Below the pieces are notes generated by a model that was given only the letters and a program-made list of their open reading frames with translations, made no database searches and had not been told where the DNA came from. The position numbers were made by a program, and so were the translations under genes. This document shows, piece after piece, positions 26,916 to 35,475 of a stretch of DNA of 64,000 bases (its first letter is position 1; each line of letters opens with the position of its first letter). This DNA is from HT1-32 sp040219025 (GTDB lineage Bacteria; Pseudomonadota; Alphaproteobacteria; Rhodospirillales; HT1-32). The DNA lies in NCBI GenBank assembly GCA_040219025.1, contig JAVJTE010000020.1, forward strand, positions 1 to 64,000, written 5' to 3'.

Positions 26916-27542
26916 TCAGCCGCCCGGCAGGGAGCGCCGGGCCTGCAGCAGATCCTCGCGCCGGTGACAGCCGACAAGATGATCATTGACCAGCCCCATG
27001 GCCTGCATGAAGGCATAGGCCGTGGTCGGGCCGACAAAGCTCCAGCCACGTTTCTTCAGGGCCTTCGACAGCGCAACCGATTCCGGGGTTTTGCCGATGA
27101 CCGACATGGAGGCATGATCAATGACCGGCGGGCGGCTTGCCGGGTCCGGCTCAAACGACCAGAAAAAGGCCGAGAGAGACCCCGCCTCCCCGACCAGATC
27201 GATGGCCCGTTTTGCATTATTGATGGTCGATTCGATCTTGCCCCGGTGGCGGACAATACCGGCATCGCCGAGCAGGCGTTCCACGTCCCGTTCGTCAAAC
27301 TCCGCAATCCTGCGGAACTCGAAATTGGCAAAACCGGCGCGGAAATTCTCCCGCTTGCGCAGGATGGTGATCCAGCTCAGACCGGACTGAAATCCCTCAA
27401 GGCAGATCTTTTCGAACAGGGTACGATCATCGGTGACCGGGTTGCCCCATTCATGGTCGTGATAGCCCTGGTAAAATTCGTCATCGCCACACCACCAGCA
27501 GCGGCTGACGCCGTCACCACCAACATTCAGGCCCTCGGTCAT
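26916..27542 (-). CDS. tag: DNA-3-methyladenine glycosylase I
   Basis: A 208-residue base-excision enzyme removing 3-methyladenine from alkylated DNA. RCWWCGDDEFYQGYHDHEWG near the N-terminus contains the zinc-binding Cys and His of the Tag family and the substrate-pocket Glu. GFQSGLSWITILRKRENFR is the helix-hairpin-helix region. WSFVGPTTAYAFMQAMGLVN and HLVGCHRRE near the end complete the zinc site. It lies alone between atpH and zapE on the same strand. Confidence 0.95.
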   Translation of the reverse strand: MTEGLNVGGDGVSRCWWCGDDEFYQGYHDHEWGNPVTDDRTLFEKICLEGFQSGLSWITILRKRENFRAGFANFEFRRIAEFDERDVERLLGDAGIVRHRGKIESTINNAKRAIDLVGEAGSLSAFFWSFEPDPASRPPVIDHASMSVIGKTPESVALSKALKKRGWSFVGPTTAYAFMQAMGLVNDHLVGCHRREDLLQARRSLPGG

Positions 27543-27611
27543 TTCTATCCCTCATATGTTTCAGGTCTGGCTAGCACGATCCGCTGACAGATTCTGTCAG
27601 CAGCCGCAGGG

Positions 27612-28739
27612 TCATCCGGCAGGCGGTGCGGCGATATAGTCATCAGCCTGCATCTCGATCAGCCGCGAGGCGGTACGCTGGAATTCAAAGGCGGTATCAC
27701 CGGCCGGATGCAGGTCCACAGGGCTGGCATCGGCGGCACAGATGAACTTGCAATGCGCTTCATACAGCGCGTCGACCAAGTGGACGAAACGGCGGGCCTC
27801 GTTGCGGTTTTCCGGCCCCAGTTTCGGGATACCATCCATGATGACCGTGTCGAAATGTTCGGCCAGCACCAGATAGTCGGCGGCCCCCAGCGCCTTGGCA
27901 CAGAGGTCTTCGAAAGAGACGAAAGCGACGTTGCGGGCGGCGCGCGGAATCCGCAGTTTCCGGCCCTGAACCTCCAGGGTTACCGGCTCGCCCTCTTCCG
28001 TATCGGTCAGATCGAAGAAGGTTCGCTCCAGCTCCTGCGTGGCCTCCGGGCTCAGCGGCGTATGATAGACCTGACGGCCCTGAATGCGACCGAGACGATG
28101 GTCTGATCCATCGTCGATCTCCATCACCGTCATATGCTGTTTCACGATGTCGATGAAGGGCAGGAAGCGGTCGCGCTGCAGGCCATCCCTGTAGAGGTTG
28201 TCCGGCATCACATTCGAGGTGGCGACCACCACAACCCCGGCCTCGAACAGGGCGGTGAACAGGCGCCCCAGAATCATCGCATCGGTGATGTTGTTGACCT
28301 GAAATTCGTCAAAGCAGAGCAGCCAGGCCTTGTCGACGATCACCCGGGCCAGTGCCGGCATCGGATCACGGTCGGCATCGACCTTCCCCGCCTTTGCGGC
28401 CTGGCGGAACCGGTGCAGACGGTCATGTACTTCCAGCATGAAAGCATGAAAATGGACCCGCTGCTTATGGTCGACCGGGGCGGTTTCAAAGAACATGTCC
28501 ATCAGCATCGACTTGCCCCGCCCGACGCCACCCCACAGATAGAGACCCTTCGGGGCGGAGGTCTGCTTGCGCCGGTCAAACCAGGCTTTCCAGCTCGACT
28601 GGCCGTTCGCCGGAACATAGCCGTTCAGCGCCTCATGCATCTTCTGGAACGCCATGACGGCCGCTTTCTGCCCGCTGTCCGGGTTTATCTCGCCATCGTC
28701 AAGCAGCGCCTGATAGCGGTGTTGCGGGTCGTCCGTCAT
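27612..28739 (-). CDS. zapE: Cell division protein ZapE (AFG1-like ATPase)
   Basis: A 375-residue P-loop ATPase of the AFG1/ZapE family. Walker A is LYLWGGVGRGKSMLMDMFF near residue 65, Walker B is LLCFDEFQVNNITDAMILG, and sensor-type residues lie in VVVATSNVMPDNLYRDGL. ZapE acts at the Z-ring in E. coli, and the mitochondrial relatives handle respiratory-chain proteins. The start at 28739 overlaps the stop of the SDR gene (ATGA), so the two are coupled. The in-frame extension to 28802 is not needed. Confidence 0.95.
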   Translation of the reverse strand: MTDDPQHRYQALLDDGEINPDSGQKAAVMAFQKMHEALNGYVPANGQSSWKAWFDRRKQTSAPKGLYLWGGVGRGKSMLMDMFFETAPVDHKQRVHFHAFMLEVHDRLHRFRQAAKAGKVDADRDPMPALARVIVDKAWLLCFDEFQVNNITDAMILGRLFTALFEAGVVVVATSNVMPDNLYRDGLQRDRFLPFIDIVKQHMTVMEIDDGSDHRLGRIQGRQVYHTPLSPEATQELERTFFDLTDTEEGEPVTLEVQGRKLRIPRAARNVAFVSFEDLCAKALGAADYLVLAEHFDTVIMDGIPKLGPENRNEARRFVHLVDALYEAHCKFICAADASPVDLHPAGDTAFEFQRTASRLIEMQADDYIAAPPAG

Positions 28740-29482
28740 CGACCGCCTGAAACCCTGATGTTTGATCCGGTGCAGTAGCTGGCCGCATCCGACAGCAGCC
28801 ACAGTGTTGCTTCAGCGATCTCACCGGGCAGTCCCGGCCTTTTCATCGGGATGGCCGGAGCTTTTTCTGTCAGCCGCTCAGGTCGCCCGGCATCAGCATG
28901 AATGTCAGTCTCGATCATGCCGGGGGATACGGCGTTGACCCGGATTCCCTGTTCCGCAACCTCGCGTGCCAGACCGATGGTAAGACTGTTGACCGCCCCC
29001 TTGGTGGCGGCGTAATGCACATATTCATGGGGTGAGCCAAGGTCCGCCGCAACCGAGGATATCAGAACGATATTGCCGCCCTGACCGCCGCGTCCGGTGC
29101 TCATGCGCCGCACCGATTCACGACAGCAAAGGATCAGGCCGAAAATATTGATGTCGAGCGTTCGCCGCAGCATCCCCGCATCGATATCCGCCAGTTCGGT
29201 GAACGCCCCGGTGACCCCGGCATTACCGACAAACGCATCAAGCCGGCCAAAATGACTGTCGATGGCGGCGAAGGTCTCCAGCACGCCGGCCTCGGTTCCG
29301 GCATCGGCCTTCAGGGCCAGTCCCCGCCGACCGGATGCCTCGATATCAGCCACCACAGAGGCGGCAGCATCGTCACGTCCGGCATAGGTCAGGCAGACGT
29401 CATATCCCTGCTGTGCGGCCTGGCGGGCAATCGACGCCCCGATTCCCCGCGCAGCACCGGTTACCAGCATGACAGGAGCCAT
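28736..29482 (-). CDS. SDR-family oxidoreductase
   Basis: A 248-residue short-chain dehydrogenase/reductase. It has the cofactor loop LVTGAARGIGASIARQAA at the N-terminus, the NAG motif in FVGNAGVTGAF, catalytic Ser in IVLISSVAADLGSP, catalytic Tyr and Lys in YVHYAATKGAVNSL, and the PG motif in VNAVSPGMIETDIHAD. The lack of an Asp after the second beta strand and the preference for NADP or NAD are not clear. The substrate is unknown. It is coupled to zapE by a 4-base overlap. Confidence 0.92.
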   Translation of the reverse strand: MAPVMLVTGAARGIGASIARQAAQQGYDVCLTYAGRDDAAASVVADIEASGRRGLALKADAGTEAGVLETFAAIDSHFGRLDAFVGNAGVTGAFTELADIDAGMLRRTLDINIFGLILCCRESVRRMSTGRGGQGGNIVLISSVAADLGSPHEYVHYAATKGAVNSLTIGLAREVAEQGIRVNAVSPGMIETDIHADAGRPERLTEKAPAIPMKRPGLPGEIAEATLWLLSDAASYCTGSNIRVSGGR

Positions 29483-29629
29483 ATTCGGCTTCCCCCGATT
29501 GTTTCAGTCAATTCTGCCGGCAGTCTAATGCCTGAACCGGGCAACGCAACGGAGCTTGAACCGGGCGACAAACTGCGTATCAGTCATGACCGGGTCAGGA
29601 ACGGCTGACCGGTAACAGGGAAGGAGACC

Positions 29630-29839
29630 ATGATGGATGATGACAAGTTCGGAATGTCGGTAAGAATGTTTCTCAAGAAAGTCGGGATCACCTCGCAGCG
29701 GGAAATCGAGGCTGCGGTCCGGGCCGCCATTGACTCAGGCAAACTGAAAGGCGGCGAGAAGCTGACGGCAACAGTTCATCTGACGGTCGGCGGGGTCGAT
29801 CTTGACTGCCGGATCGATGGCGAGATTGCCCTGGAATAG
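29630..29839 (+). CDS. Small conserved protein, DUF6494-like
   Basis: A 69-residue soluble protein: a helical N-terminal half (FGMSVRMFLKKVGITSQREI, EAAVRAAIDSGKLKGGEKL) and a beta C-terminal half (TATVHLTVGGVDLDCRIDGE). This fits the small DUF6494 family as I remember it. Function is unknown. AAGGAG precedes the ATG directly. Confidence 0.75.
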   Translation: MMDDDKFGMSVRMFLKKVGITSQREIEAAVRAAIDSGKLKGGEKLTATVHLTVGGVDLDCRIDGEIALE

Positions 29840-29928
29840 GCAGGGGCCTGTAACCCGGGGGTGCCAGACACTATCTCTCTGGCAGGTTCTGCGCTATTCT
29901 GGCCACAGCAGCACGGCAGGAGGATGTC

Positions 29929-30276
29929 ATGCATACCGTCTTGAAGGCGTTATCGAGGCTGGCAGGAGTGGCCGTCTTTGCGGTTTCCACCTCGGCCTTT
30001 GCCGCGCCGGACTGTACCTGCCGGTATCAAGGGGCCGACTTTAATGTCGGGTCCTGCACCTGCATCACCATTTCCGGAGAGGCAAAACGTGCCTGCTGCG
30101 GTCGGGTGCTGAACAACACCTCATGGGATTTCAATGCCGGGCAATGCCCGGTATCGGCAGTACCGCCTTCCTCCTCTCCGGCCACCCGGACAGCAGATGC
30201 CGGGGTGGATATCCAGCAACAGGCCGCCCTGCCACAAGGTCGAATCACAGCCGAATCCGGCGCGTCCGGGCAATAA
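29929..30276 (+). CDS. Secreted cysteine-rich small protein of unknown function
   Basis: A 115-residue protein with a clear Sec signal peptide (hydrophobic core LAGVAVFAVSTSAFA, cleavage before AP). The mature region has seven Cys within about 50 residues (DCTCRYQ, GSCTCI, ACCGR, GQCP), and then a low-complexity Ser/Pro/Gln tail. It has AGGAGG five bases before the ATG. The Cys spacing suggests disulfide-bonded loops in the periplasm. I recognise no family. Confidence 0.65.
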   Translation: MHTVLKALSRLAGVAVFAVSTSAFAAPDCTCRYQGADFNVGSCTCITISGEAKRACCGRVLNNTSWDFNAGQCPVSAVPPSSSPATRTADAGVDIQQQAALPQGRITAESGASGQ

Positions 30277-30304
30277 AAAAGGCCCCCGCTTTCGCGAGGG
30301 CCTG
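30277..30304 (-). terminator. Intrinsic terminator of the F0 operon
   Basis: On the minus strand AGGCCCTCGC, a GAAA tetraloop, and GCGGGGGCCT are followed by six T. The stem is 10 bp with one wobble. It lies 30 bases after the atpF stop codon and directly abuts the 3' end of the convergent cysteine-rich gene. Confidence 0.92.
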
Positions 30305-30333
30305 ACTTACGTCTTTACCATTTACGTCTCAGA

Positions 30334-30819
30334 TCAGTTGAGCCGGTTGGGTAAATCCTTGATAGCGGCAGTAATCAGCGCCGAGGACTGTTTCGCGTCG
30401 AGCTGCTCGACAATCAGTTTCTCGGTGGCGGTCAGGGCAATCTCTGCCGCCTGATCGCGAACCTGCTTGATCGCCTGCTGTTCGGCCTGGGCCAGACGAT
30501 CCATGGCCTGCTGTTCGCGGCGCTTGATCGATTCTTCCAGTTTCCTGGCACCCTGTTTGGCCATGCGCTCGGCTTCTTCCTTGGCCTGGGCAACAATGGC
30601 GTCAGCCTCTTTCATCGCTTCGCGCTGCTTGGCCTTGTAACTGGCCAGCAGGTCGCTGGCTTCCTCGCGAAGACGCTCGGCCTCGTCGATTTCCTGCCGG
30701 ATCTTGACGGAACGGCTGTCGAGTGCCGCCGCTACTTTCGCCGGCACCTTGAGATACAGCAGAACACCAACGAACAGGACAAAGGCAACGGCAACCCAGA
30801 ATGTAGGATCAGTAAACAT
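30334..30819 (-). CDS. atpF: ATP synthase F0 b subunit
   Basis: A 161-residue peripheral-stalk subunit. One N-terminal membrane helix (FWVAVAFVLFVGVLLYLKVP) is followed by a long charged coiled coil (AKQREAMKEADAIVAQAKEE and so on) and the C-terminal delta-binding region. It pairs with b' from the previous gene. It is the last gene of the F0 operon, 2 bases after atpF'. Confidence 0.95.
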   Translation of the reverse strand: MFTDPTFWVAVAFVLFVGVLLYLKVPAKVAAALDSRSVKIRQEIDEAERLREEASDLLASYKAKQREAMKEADAIVAQAKEEAERMAKQGARKLEESIKRREQQAMDRLAQAEQQAIKQVRDQAAEIALTATEKLIVEQLDAKQSSALITAAIKDLPNRLN

Positions 30820-30821
30820 TC

Positions 30822-31316
30822 TCAGCCCCTTTCTTGCAGGGTGGCATCCACCGCTTTACCGAGGGCCTCGTCGTCAGGCTTGCTGCCGATCAGCCGTTCG
30901 GTCGCAGACCGCGCGACATCAACAGCCACATCACGAAGCGACCCCATTGCCTCGTCACGTGCAGCCGCGATCCGGCTTTCGCCTTCTTCAAGCTGCTTGG
31001 TGATCTTGGCGGTGACTTCGGCTTCACGCTTGTCGGCCTGTTTCTGCAGTTTGGCGTTGGTTTCAGCTATCTCTGCCTGGGCGCTGGAGCGCGCTTCGGC
31101 AAGGGCAGCCTCATAGGCCTTGAGGGCTTCTTCCGCTTCCTCACGCAGTTTGGCGGCGCGGTCGAGATCATGAGAGATCTTGTCCTGGCGTGCTTCCAGA
31201 ACCTGACCGATCCGCGGCAAGGCGACTTTCCACATCAGGATGAACATCACGGCAAAGGTGATGAGCAGCCAGATGAGCTGAGGCGCAAACGGTGTCGCCG
31301 GATCTAGTTGCGGCAT
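30822..31316 (-). CDS. atpF': ATP synthase F0 b' subunit
   Basis: A 164-residue second b-type subunit with the characteristic short N-terminus (MPQLDPATPFAPQLIWLLIT), one membrane helix (WLLITFAVMFILMWKVALPR) and a coiled coil rich in Ala, Glu and Lys. Having both b and b' is typical of alphaproteobacteria, photosynthetic bacteria and chloroplasts. It forms the heterodimeric outer stalk. Confidence 0.95.
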   Translation of the reverse strand: MPQLDPATPFAPQLIWLLITFAVMFILMWKVALPRIGQVLEARQDKISHDLDRAAKLREEAEEALKAYEAALAEARSSAQAEIAETNAKLQKQADKREAEVTAKITKQLEEGESRIAAARDEAMGSLRDVAVDVARSATERLIGSKPDDEALGKAVDATLQERG

Positions 31317-31363
31317 GGGACGTTCCTGTCATGCGCAATCCGGCCGGAGCCGGATCGCCGGTA

Positions 31364-31588
31364 TCAGGTGAACAGAATGACGAGTGCGATAACCAGTGCG
31401 AAAAGCGCGATGGCTTCAACAAGGGCGAAGCCCAGCATGGTCATCGGGAACACGGCGGACTGAGCAGCCGGGTTACGGCCAACGGCCTGAATGAAGGAGG
31501 CGAAGATCGAGCCAATGCCGATCCCGGATCCGATAACGCCGATAACCGCGAGGCCGGCGCCGAGCATCTTTGCAGCTTCAAGTTCCAT
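31364..31588 (-). CDS. atpE: ATP synthase F0 c subunit
   Basis: A 74-residue proteolipid hairpin. Helix 1 has the glycine-rich GSGIGIGSIF run, the loop is VGRNPAAQ, and helix 2 carries the ion-carrying Glu at residue 58 (GFALVEAIALFALVIALVIL). The absence of the Gln/Thr sodium ligands suggests proton coupling. It is the second F0 structural gene after atpB. Confidence 0.97.
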   Translation of the reverse strand: MELEAAKMLGAGLAVIGVIGSGIGIGSIFASFIQAVGRNPAAQSAVFPMTMLGFALVEAIALFALVIALVILFT

Positions 31589-31633
31589 AATAGATTTCCT
31601 TTTTTCGAAGGGTGGTTTCCAGCGCTCTGCGTC

Positions 31634-32365
31634 CTAGTGGAGATGCAGGGCGTCGTTCAGGTACAGACATGTCAGAATGGTGAAGACATAAGCCTGCAGG
31701 AAAGCGATGACGAATTCGAGGCCGGTCAGTGCGGTCACGAAGGCCAGCGGCAGTACGCCGGCGACACCGAGTGAGGCAACAAACCCGGCAAAAACTTTGA
31801 GCAGGGTGTGGCCAGCCGTCATATTCGCGAAAAGCCGGACCGAAAGGCTGATCGGCCGCGAGAGATAGGAAATGATCTCGATCGGAACCAGCAGCGGGGC
31901 CATTGCAATGGGAACCCCCGGCGGCATGAAGAACGAGAAAAAGTGCAGGCCATGCTTTGCGATGGCAATCACGGTCACACCGACAAACACCACCAGCGCC
32001 ATGGCGAAGGTTACCGCGATATGGCTGGTGAAGGTAAAGCTGTAGGGCATCATGCCAAGCAGGTTGCCGAACAGGATGAACATGAACAGCGAGAAGATGA
32101 AGGGGAAGTATTTCGCACCTTCGGTGCCGACGGTGTCGCGAATCAGGTTGGCGACGAACACATAACTGAGTTCCGCCATCGACTGCCAGCGACCCGGCAC
32201 CATCTCGCCCTTGCGCATGCCACCGACCAGAAAGATGGTGGCAAGCAGCACGGAGACCACCATGAAGGCAGATGAGTTTGTGAAAGACGCATCGAACGAT
32301 CCGAGATCAATCGGTACCAGGGTCTTGATCTCGAACTGTGCGAGCGGGCTCTGATTTTCCGCCAT
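31634..32365 (-). CDS. atpB: ATP synthase F0 a subunit
   Basis: A 243-residue membrane stator with about five to six hydrophobic segments. The essential Arg lies in PISLSVRLFANMTAGHTLLK, and FVIAFLQAYVFTILTCLYLN is the conserved final helix. It forms the two proton half-channels against the c-ring. It lies between atpI and atpE. Confidence 0.97.
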   Translation of the reverse strand: MAENQSPLAQFEIKTLVPIDLGSFDASFTNSSAFMVVSVLLATIFLVGGMRKGEMVPGRWQSMAELSYVFVANLIRDTVGTEGAKYFPFIFSLFMFILFGNLLGMMPYSFTFTSHIAVTFAMALVVFVGVTVIAIAKHGLHFFSFFMPPGVPIAMAPLLVPIEIISYLSRPISLSVRLFANMTAGHTLLKVFAGFVASLGVAGVLPLAFVTALTGLEFVIAFLQAYVFTILTCLYLNDALHLH

Positions 32366-32381
32366 CGATTACACTCTTTCC

Positions 32382-32732
32382 CTACGCATCCGGCGCGTCC
32401 TTGTCGGACGGGGCCTTTTTATAGCCAACGGTGCCACCGAACCCGGCGGCAAATCTGTATACATTCATGATTCCGGCAACGCCACCCAAGACGACGCCGA
32501 CGATCATGATCCAGGGGCTGGTTTCCAGCCATTTATCGAGTCCCCACCCGGCAGCCGTACCCACGGCCAGGGCAGAGACAAGTTCCAGACCCATACGAAA
32601 GGCCACGCCCAGCATACCGTATTTCGGCGGCTGATCAGGCTTTCCGCTGTCAAACGGCGACCGGTTATCCCCGCGCGCCGCCTTCAGGCGTCTGTCAAAC
32701 TCCGAAAGATCCCTGCCATCCCTGTCGGTCAC
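32382..32732 (-). CDS. atpI: AtpI-like F0 assembly protein
   Basis: A small membrane protein with two hydrophobic helices (GLELVSALAVGTAAGWGLDK and SPWIMIVGVVLGGVAGIMNV), the AtpI/AtpZ pattern, after a charged N-terminus (FDRRLKAARGDN). I choose the GTG at 32732 (VTDRDGRDLSEFDRRL) with AAAGGG eight bases upstream, giving 116 residues. The open frame to 32795 would run into the promoter. AtpI assists c-ring assembly and is the usual first gene of alphaproteobacterial F0 operons. Confidence 0.9.
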   Translation of the reverse strand: MTDRDGRDLSEFDRRLKAARGDNRSPFDSGKPDQPPKYGMLGVAFRMGLELVSALAVGTAAGWGLDKWLETSPWIMIVGVVLGGVAGIMNVYRFAAGFGGTVGYKKAPSDKDAPDA

Positions 32733-32766
32733 GGCTGACCCTTTCAGACCCTGTGAATCGCGGCGC

Positions 32767-32795
32767 AATCTATTGGGGTGATTCCGGCGAGTCAA
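32767..32795 (-). promoter_or_regulatory. Candidate promoter of the F0 operon
   Basis: On the minus strand TTGACT (32795-32790), a 17-base spacer, then TAGATT (32772-32767), about 35 bases before the chosen atpI GTG. It is a close match to a sigma-70 consensus and supports the short atpI start. Confidence 0.7.
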
Positions 32796-32919
32796 GCGAC
32801 CGACAGGGCCTGCGGCATAATTTCCGCATGTTGCCGGTCAGGGGGTCGGCCTACGGAAACTACGTATTTCGACCAATACATATGAAGCCTATCATCCGGC
32901 CACAATCAGGAACCGCAGT

Positions 32920-34161
32920 ATGGCCCGTATAGACCCTCAGGAACTCGCCGCAGTCGTCAAACTGCACTATCGGTTTGTGAAGGGCCTGAATGGCGGGCGC
33001 CGTGCCATGCTGATGCTGCGCAATATCACACGATACCGGCTGCCCAAACTCAATTTCTCCAACTCGATTCTGGCAGGCTCCAGCTTCGCCGGCTGTAATC
33101 TGGAGGAAGCAGATTTTTCCTCGTCCGATCTGTTCGGCGTCGATTTTAACGGTGCCAACCTGCGCAATGCCCTGCTGGTAAAGACTGATCTGCGGGGAGC
33201 GACCCTGCTTGGCTGTGATTTTTCCGGCGCAGACCTGAGCGGCGCAGACATGCGCCAGGGTGCGCTGATGGACGCGAAGATGAAGCTCAGCAAGGCGGAC
33301 ATGACGGAAGACGAAGCCGAGCGTGCCGAAGCCATCAAGAAGCAGATTTCCAAAGGCCAGGGACCCCTGGGCAGTTTCGATGCCGCAGGCAGCACCTCCG
33401 AATATTCCGTCGACCTCAGCAATACCAAACTTGTCGGCGCAAACCTGAGCGGTGCCAAACTCCAGAACGCCAATCTGGCCAATGCCGATCTGGCCAACGC
33501 AAATCTGGAAGGTGCGCGGCTTGATAACGTGAATATGAGCGGCGCACTTCTGTACCAGACGAAACTTGGCGGGGCCTCGCTGATGGGGGTGGAGCTTCCG
33601 GCGAGTCTGGATGATCTGAAGAAGGACGTCGCGATGAAGGTCATTCGTCATAATCGCTGGATCACGACAAACGGTCGCGATGGCGAGCGGGCTGATTTCA
33701 GCGGCATGGACCTGACCGGCGTTTCTCTCAAAGGGCTTAATCTCTGCGGGGCAAAACTGGTCGAGACGACGCTGCGGGACGCCGACCTGACCGGTGCAAA
33801 GCTTATTCTGGCCGATCTCAGCGGGTCGATCCTGAGCGGAGCCGTGCTGGAGCGGGCGGAGCTTGACGGGGTAAACCTCACGCAATGCACCATGGCCCGG
33901 ACAAATTTCCGCCGGGCCCGGCTGCGGCCGGCGGAACTGGCACCGGGTGATGCGACCAATCCGCCGCGTCTGTGGAGCGCCAATCTCTCCGGTGTTGATG
34001 TGATGGGGGCGGACCTCAGTGAGGCGGATCTTACCTCTGCCAGGCTCGATGGCGTCGATTTTGCCCAGACCCGCTTCCGCGATGCCCGGTTTGATGGCTG
34101 TGTCCTGACAGAGCAGCAATCAGAAGCCCTGAAGGCTGATGGCGGTATCATCGGGGCATGA
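32920..34161 (+). CDS. Pentapeptide-repeat protein, first of a tandem pair
   Basis: A 413-residue cytoplasmic protein. A helical lead (MARIDPQELAAVVKLHYRF) is followed by A(D/N)LxG-type pentapeptide blocks at about 45-120, 165-225, 250-320 and 345-395 (for example DFSGADLSGADMRQGALMD, LVGANLSGAKLQNANLANAD). Two charged helical insertions break the right-handed beta helix. One is MTEDEAERAEAIKKQISK, and the other (DLKKDVAMKVIRHNRWITT) ends in the NGRDGERADFSG motif common in this family. No signal peptide or enzyme domain is seen. AGGAA precedes the ATG. The next gene is a paralogue of the same layout. Confidence 0.9.
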   Translation: MARIDPQELAAVVKLHYRFVKGLNGGRRAMLMLRNITRYRLPKLNFSNSILAGSSFAGCNLEEADFSSSDLFGVDFNGANLRNALLVKTDLRGATLLGCDFSGADLSGADMRQGALMDAKMKLSKADMTEDEAERAEAIKKQISKGQGPLGSFDAAGSTSEYSVDLSNTKLVGANLSGAKLQNANLANADLANANLEGARLDNVNMSGALLYQTKLGGASLMGVELPASLDDLKKDVAMKVIRHNRWITTNGRDGERADFSGMDLTGVSLKGLNLCGAKLVETTLRDADLTGAKLILADLSGSILSGAVLERAELDGVNLTQCTMARTNFRRARLRPAELAPGDATNPPRLWSANLSGVDVMGADLSEADLTSARLDGVDFAQTRFRDARFDGCVLTEQQSEALKADGGIIGA

Positions 34162-34223
34162 GAGGCGCTATAGTCCGCTCGCCGGGCCCCGTGGCCGACC
34201 AGTCTGCACCGACCGGAAGTATA

Positions 34224-35462
34224 ATGAGCAAAATTGAACCAGATGAAATTGCCGTCATACTGAAACGCCATCAGGCTTTTCTGCTCGGCAAGCCGGGTGG
34301 TCAGAGAGCCAATCTCACCTTGCGCGATCTGTCAGGCGTGCGTTTCGGGCGGGTCAATCTGGCGTCGGCAAACCTGTCCGGTGCGAAGCTTGAGGGATGC
34401 AATTTCGTCGGTGCCAATCTCTCCGGCAGCGACCTGTTCGGGGCCGACCTGAGCAAGGCGGATCTGCGGAACGCCAATCTGTCGAAATCGGACCTCCGCG
34501 GCGCCCAGCTCTATCGGGCTGATATGACCGGGGCCAATCTGGCCTCTGCGGATATGCGACCCGGCGCGCTGATGGACGCAAAATCAAAGCTGACCAAAAA
34601 GCAGATGACAGATGAAGAGCGCGACCGGGCCCAGATGGTCGCCGCAGAGATCGGTCGCACGAATATGGCCAGTGCAACCCTGAACGCGGCCAACATGTCG
34701 AGCGCGGATATGTACAAGGCCAACCTGCACGAGGCGAAGCTGGCGAATGCGAACCTGACGTCGGCCCGGCTGAAGGATGCGGATATCAGCAGTGCCGATC
34801 TTTCAGGCGCGAACTTTGAAGGGGCGGAACTGACGGGTGCAAACCTGAAAGGTGCCCTGATGGTTGGGGCGAACCTGCATAATGCCGACCTGACCAATGT
34901 CGAAATGCCGGCAATGTCGGATGGTCTGGCTGAAGACGTGCAGAAGCTGCTCAGCGAGCACATGTACTGGATCAATTCCGATGGTCGCAAAGGAAAGTGC
35001 GCCGACTTTTCGGGCCGGGACCTGAAGGAGATTTCTCTGGAAGGTGCCAATCTCAGCGGCGCAAAATTTTGCGGAGCCAAGCTGAAGTTTGCCAATCTGT
35101 CCGGGACCATCCTGATGTTCTGCGATTTCACCGATGCCGATCTGTCGGGGGCGGATTTCAGCAAGTCGATCATGAACGGGGCCAACCTTACCGGGGCCCG
35201 TCTGGCGCGGGCAAAACTGCATGATACCTGCCTGAAACCGGCTGAACTGGGATCGGCAGCAGATGCAATCCAGGAACTCTGGCCGGCGAATCTCCGGCGG
35301 GCCGATTTCACCGGTGCCGACCTTACCGGTGCTGATCTTGAGGCAGCTCACATGGATGATGTGATCCTGCGGCAGGTAACGGTAACACGAGCCAGTTTCA
35401 AGGATTGCCGCTTGAGCGATGAGCAGTCGAAATTCGTGCGCGCGGGCGGCGGTACGGTCTGA
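34224..35462 (+). CDS. Pentapeptide-repeat protein, second of a tandem pair
   Basis: A 412-residue paralogue of the previous protein with the same order: helical lead (MSKIEPDEIAVILKRHQAFL), dense A(D/N)LSG blocks (ANLSGSDLFGADLSKADLRN), a charged insert (KLTKKQMTDEERDRAQMVAA), more repeats, then the EHMYWINSDGRKGKCADFSG hinge and a last repeat block. The repeats are more regular than in the first copy. I start it at 34224 (GGAAG upstream) rather than at 34158. The duplication in tandem, with conserved inserts, suggests a heteromeric structure. Function is unknown. Confidence 0.9.
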   Translation: MSKIEPDEIAVILKRHQAFLLGKPGGQRANLTLRDLSGVRFGRVNLASANLSGAKLEGCNFVGANLSGSDLFGADLSKADLRNANLSKSDLRGAQLYRADMTGANLASADMRPGALMDAKSKLTKKQMTDEERDRAQMVAAEIGRTNMASATLNAANMSSADMYKANLHEAKLANANLTSARLKDADISSADLSGANFEGAELTGANLKGALMVGANLHNADLTNVEMPAMSDGLAEDVQKLLSEHMYWINSDGRKGKCADFSGRDLKEISLEGANLSGAKFCGAKLKFANLSGTILMFCDFTDADLSGADFSKSIMNGANLTGARLARAKLHDTCLKPAELGSAADAIQELWPANLRRADFTGADLTGADLEAAHMDDVILRQVTVTRASFKDCRLSDEQSKFVRAGGGTV

Positions 35463-35475
35463 TAGTGTCGGCAGC

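Noticed and set aside
32860..34119. A 419-codon open frame on the minus strand opposite the first pentapeptide-repeat gene
   Set aside because: It is a shadow of the periodic pentapeptide codons. The plus-strand reading has the clear A(D/N)LxG repeats, a ribosome site and a paralogue.
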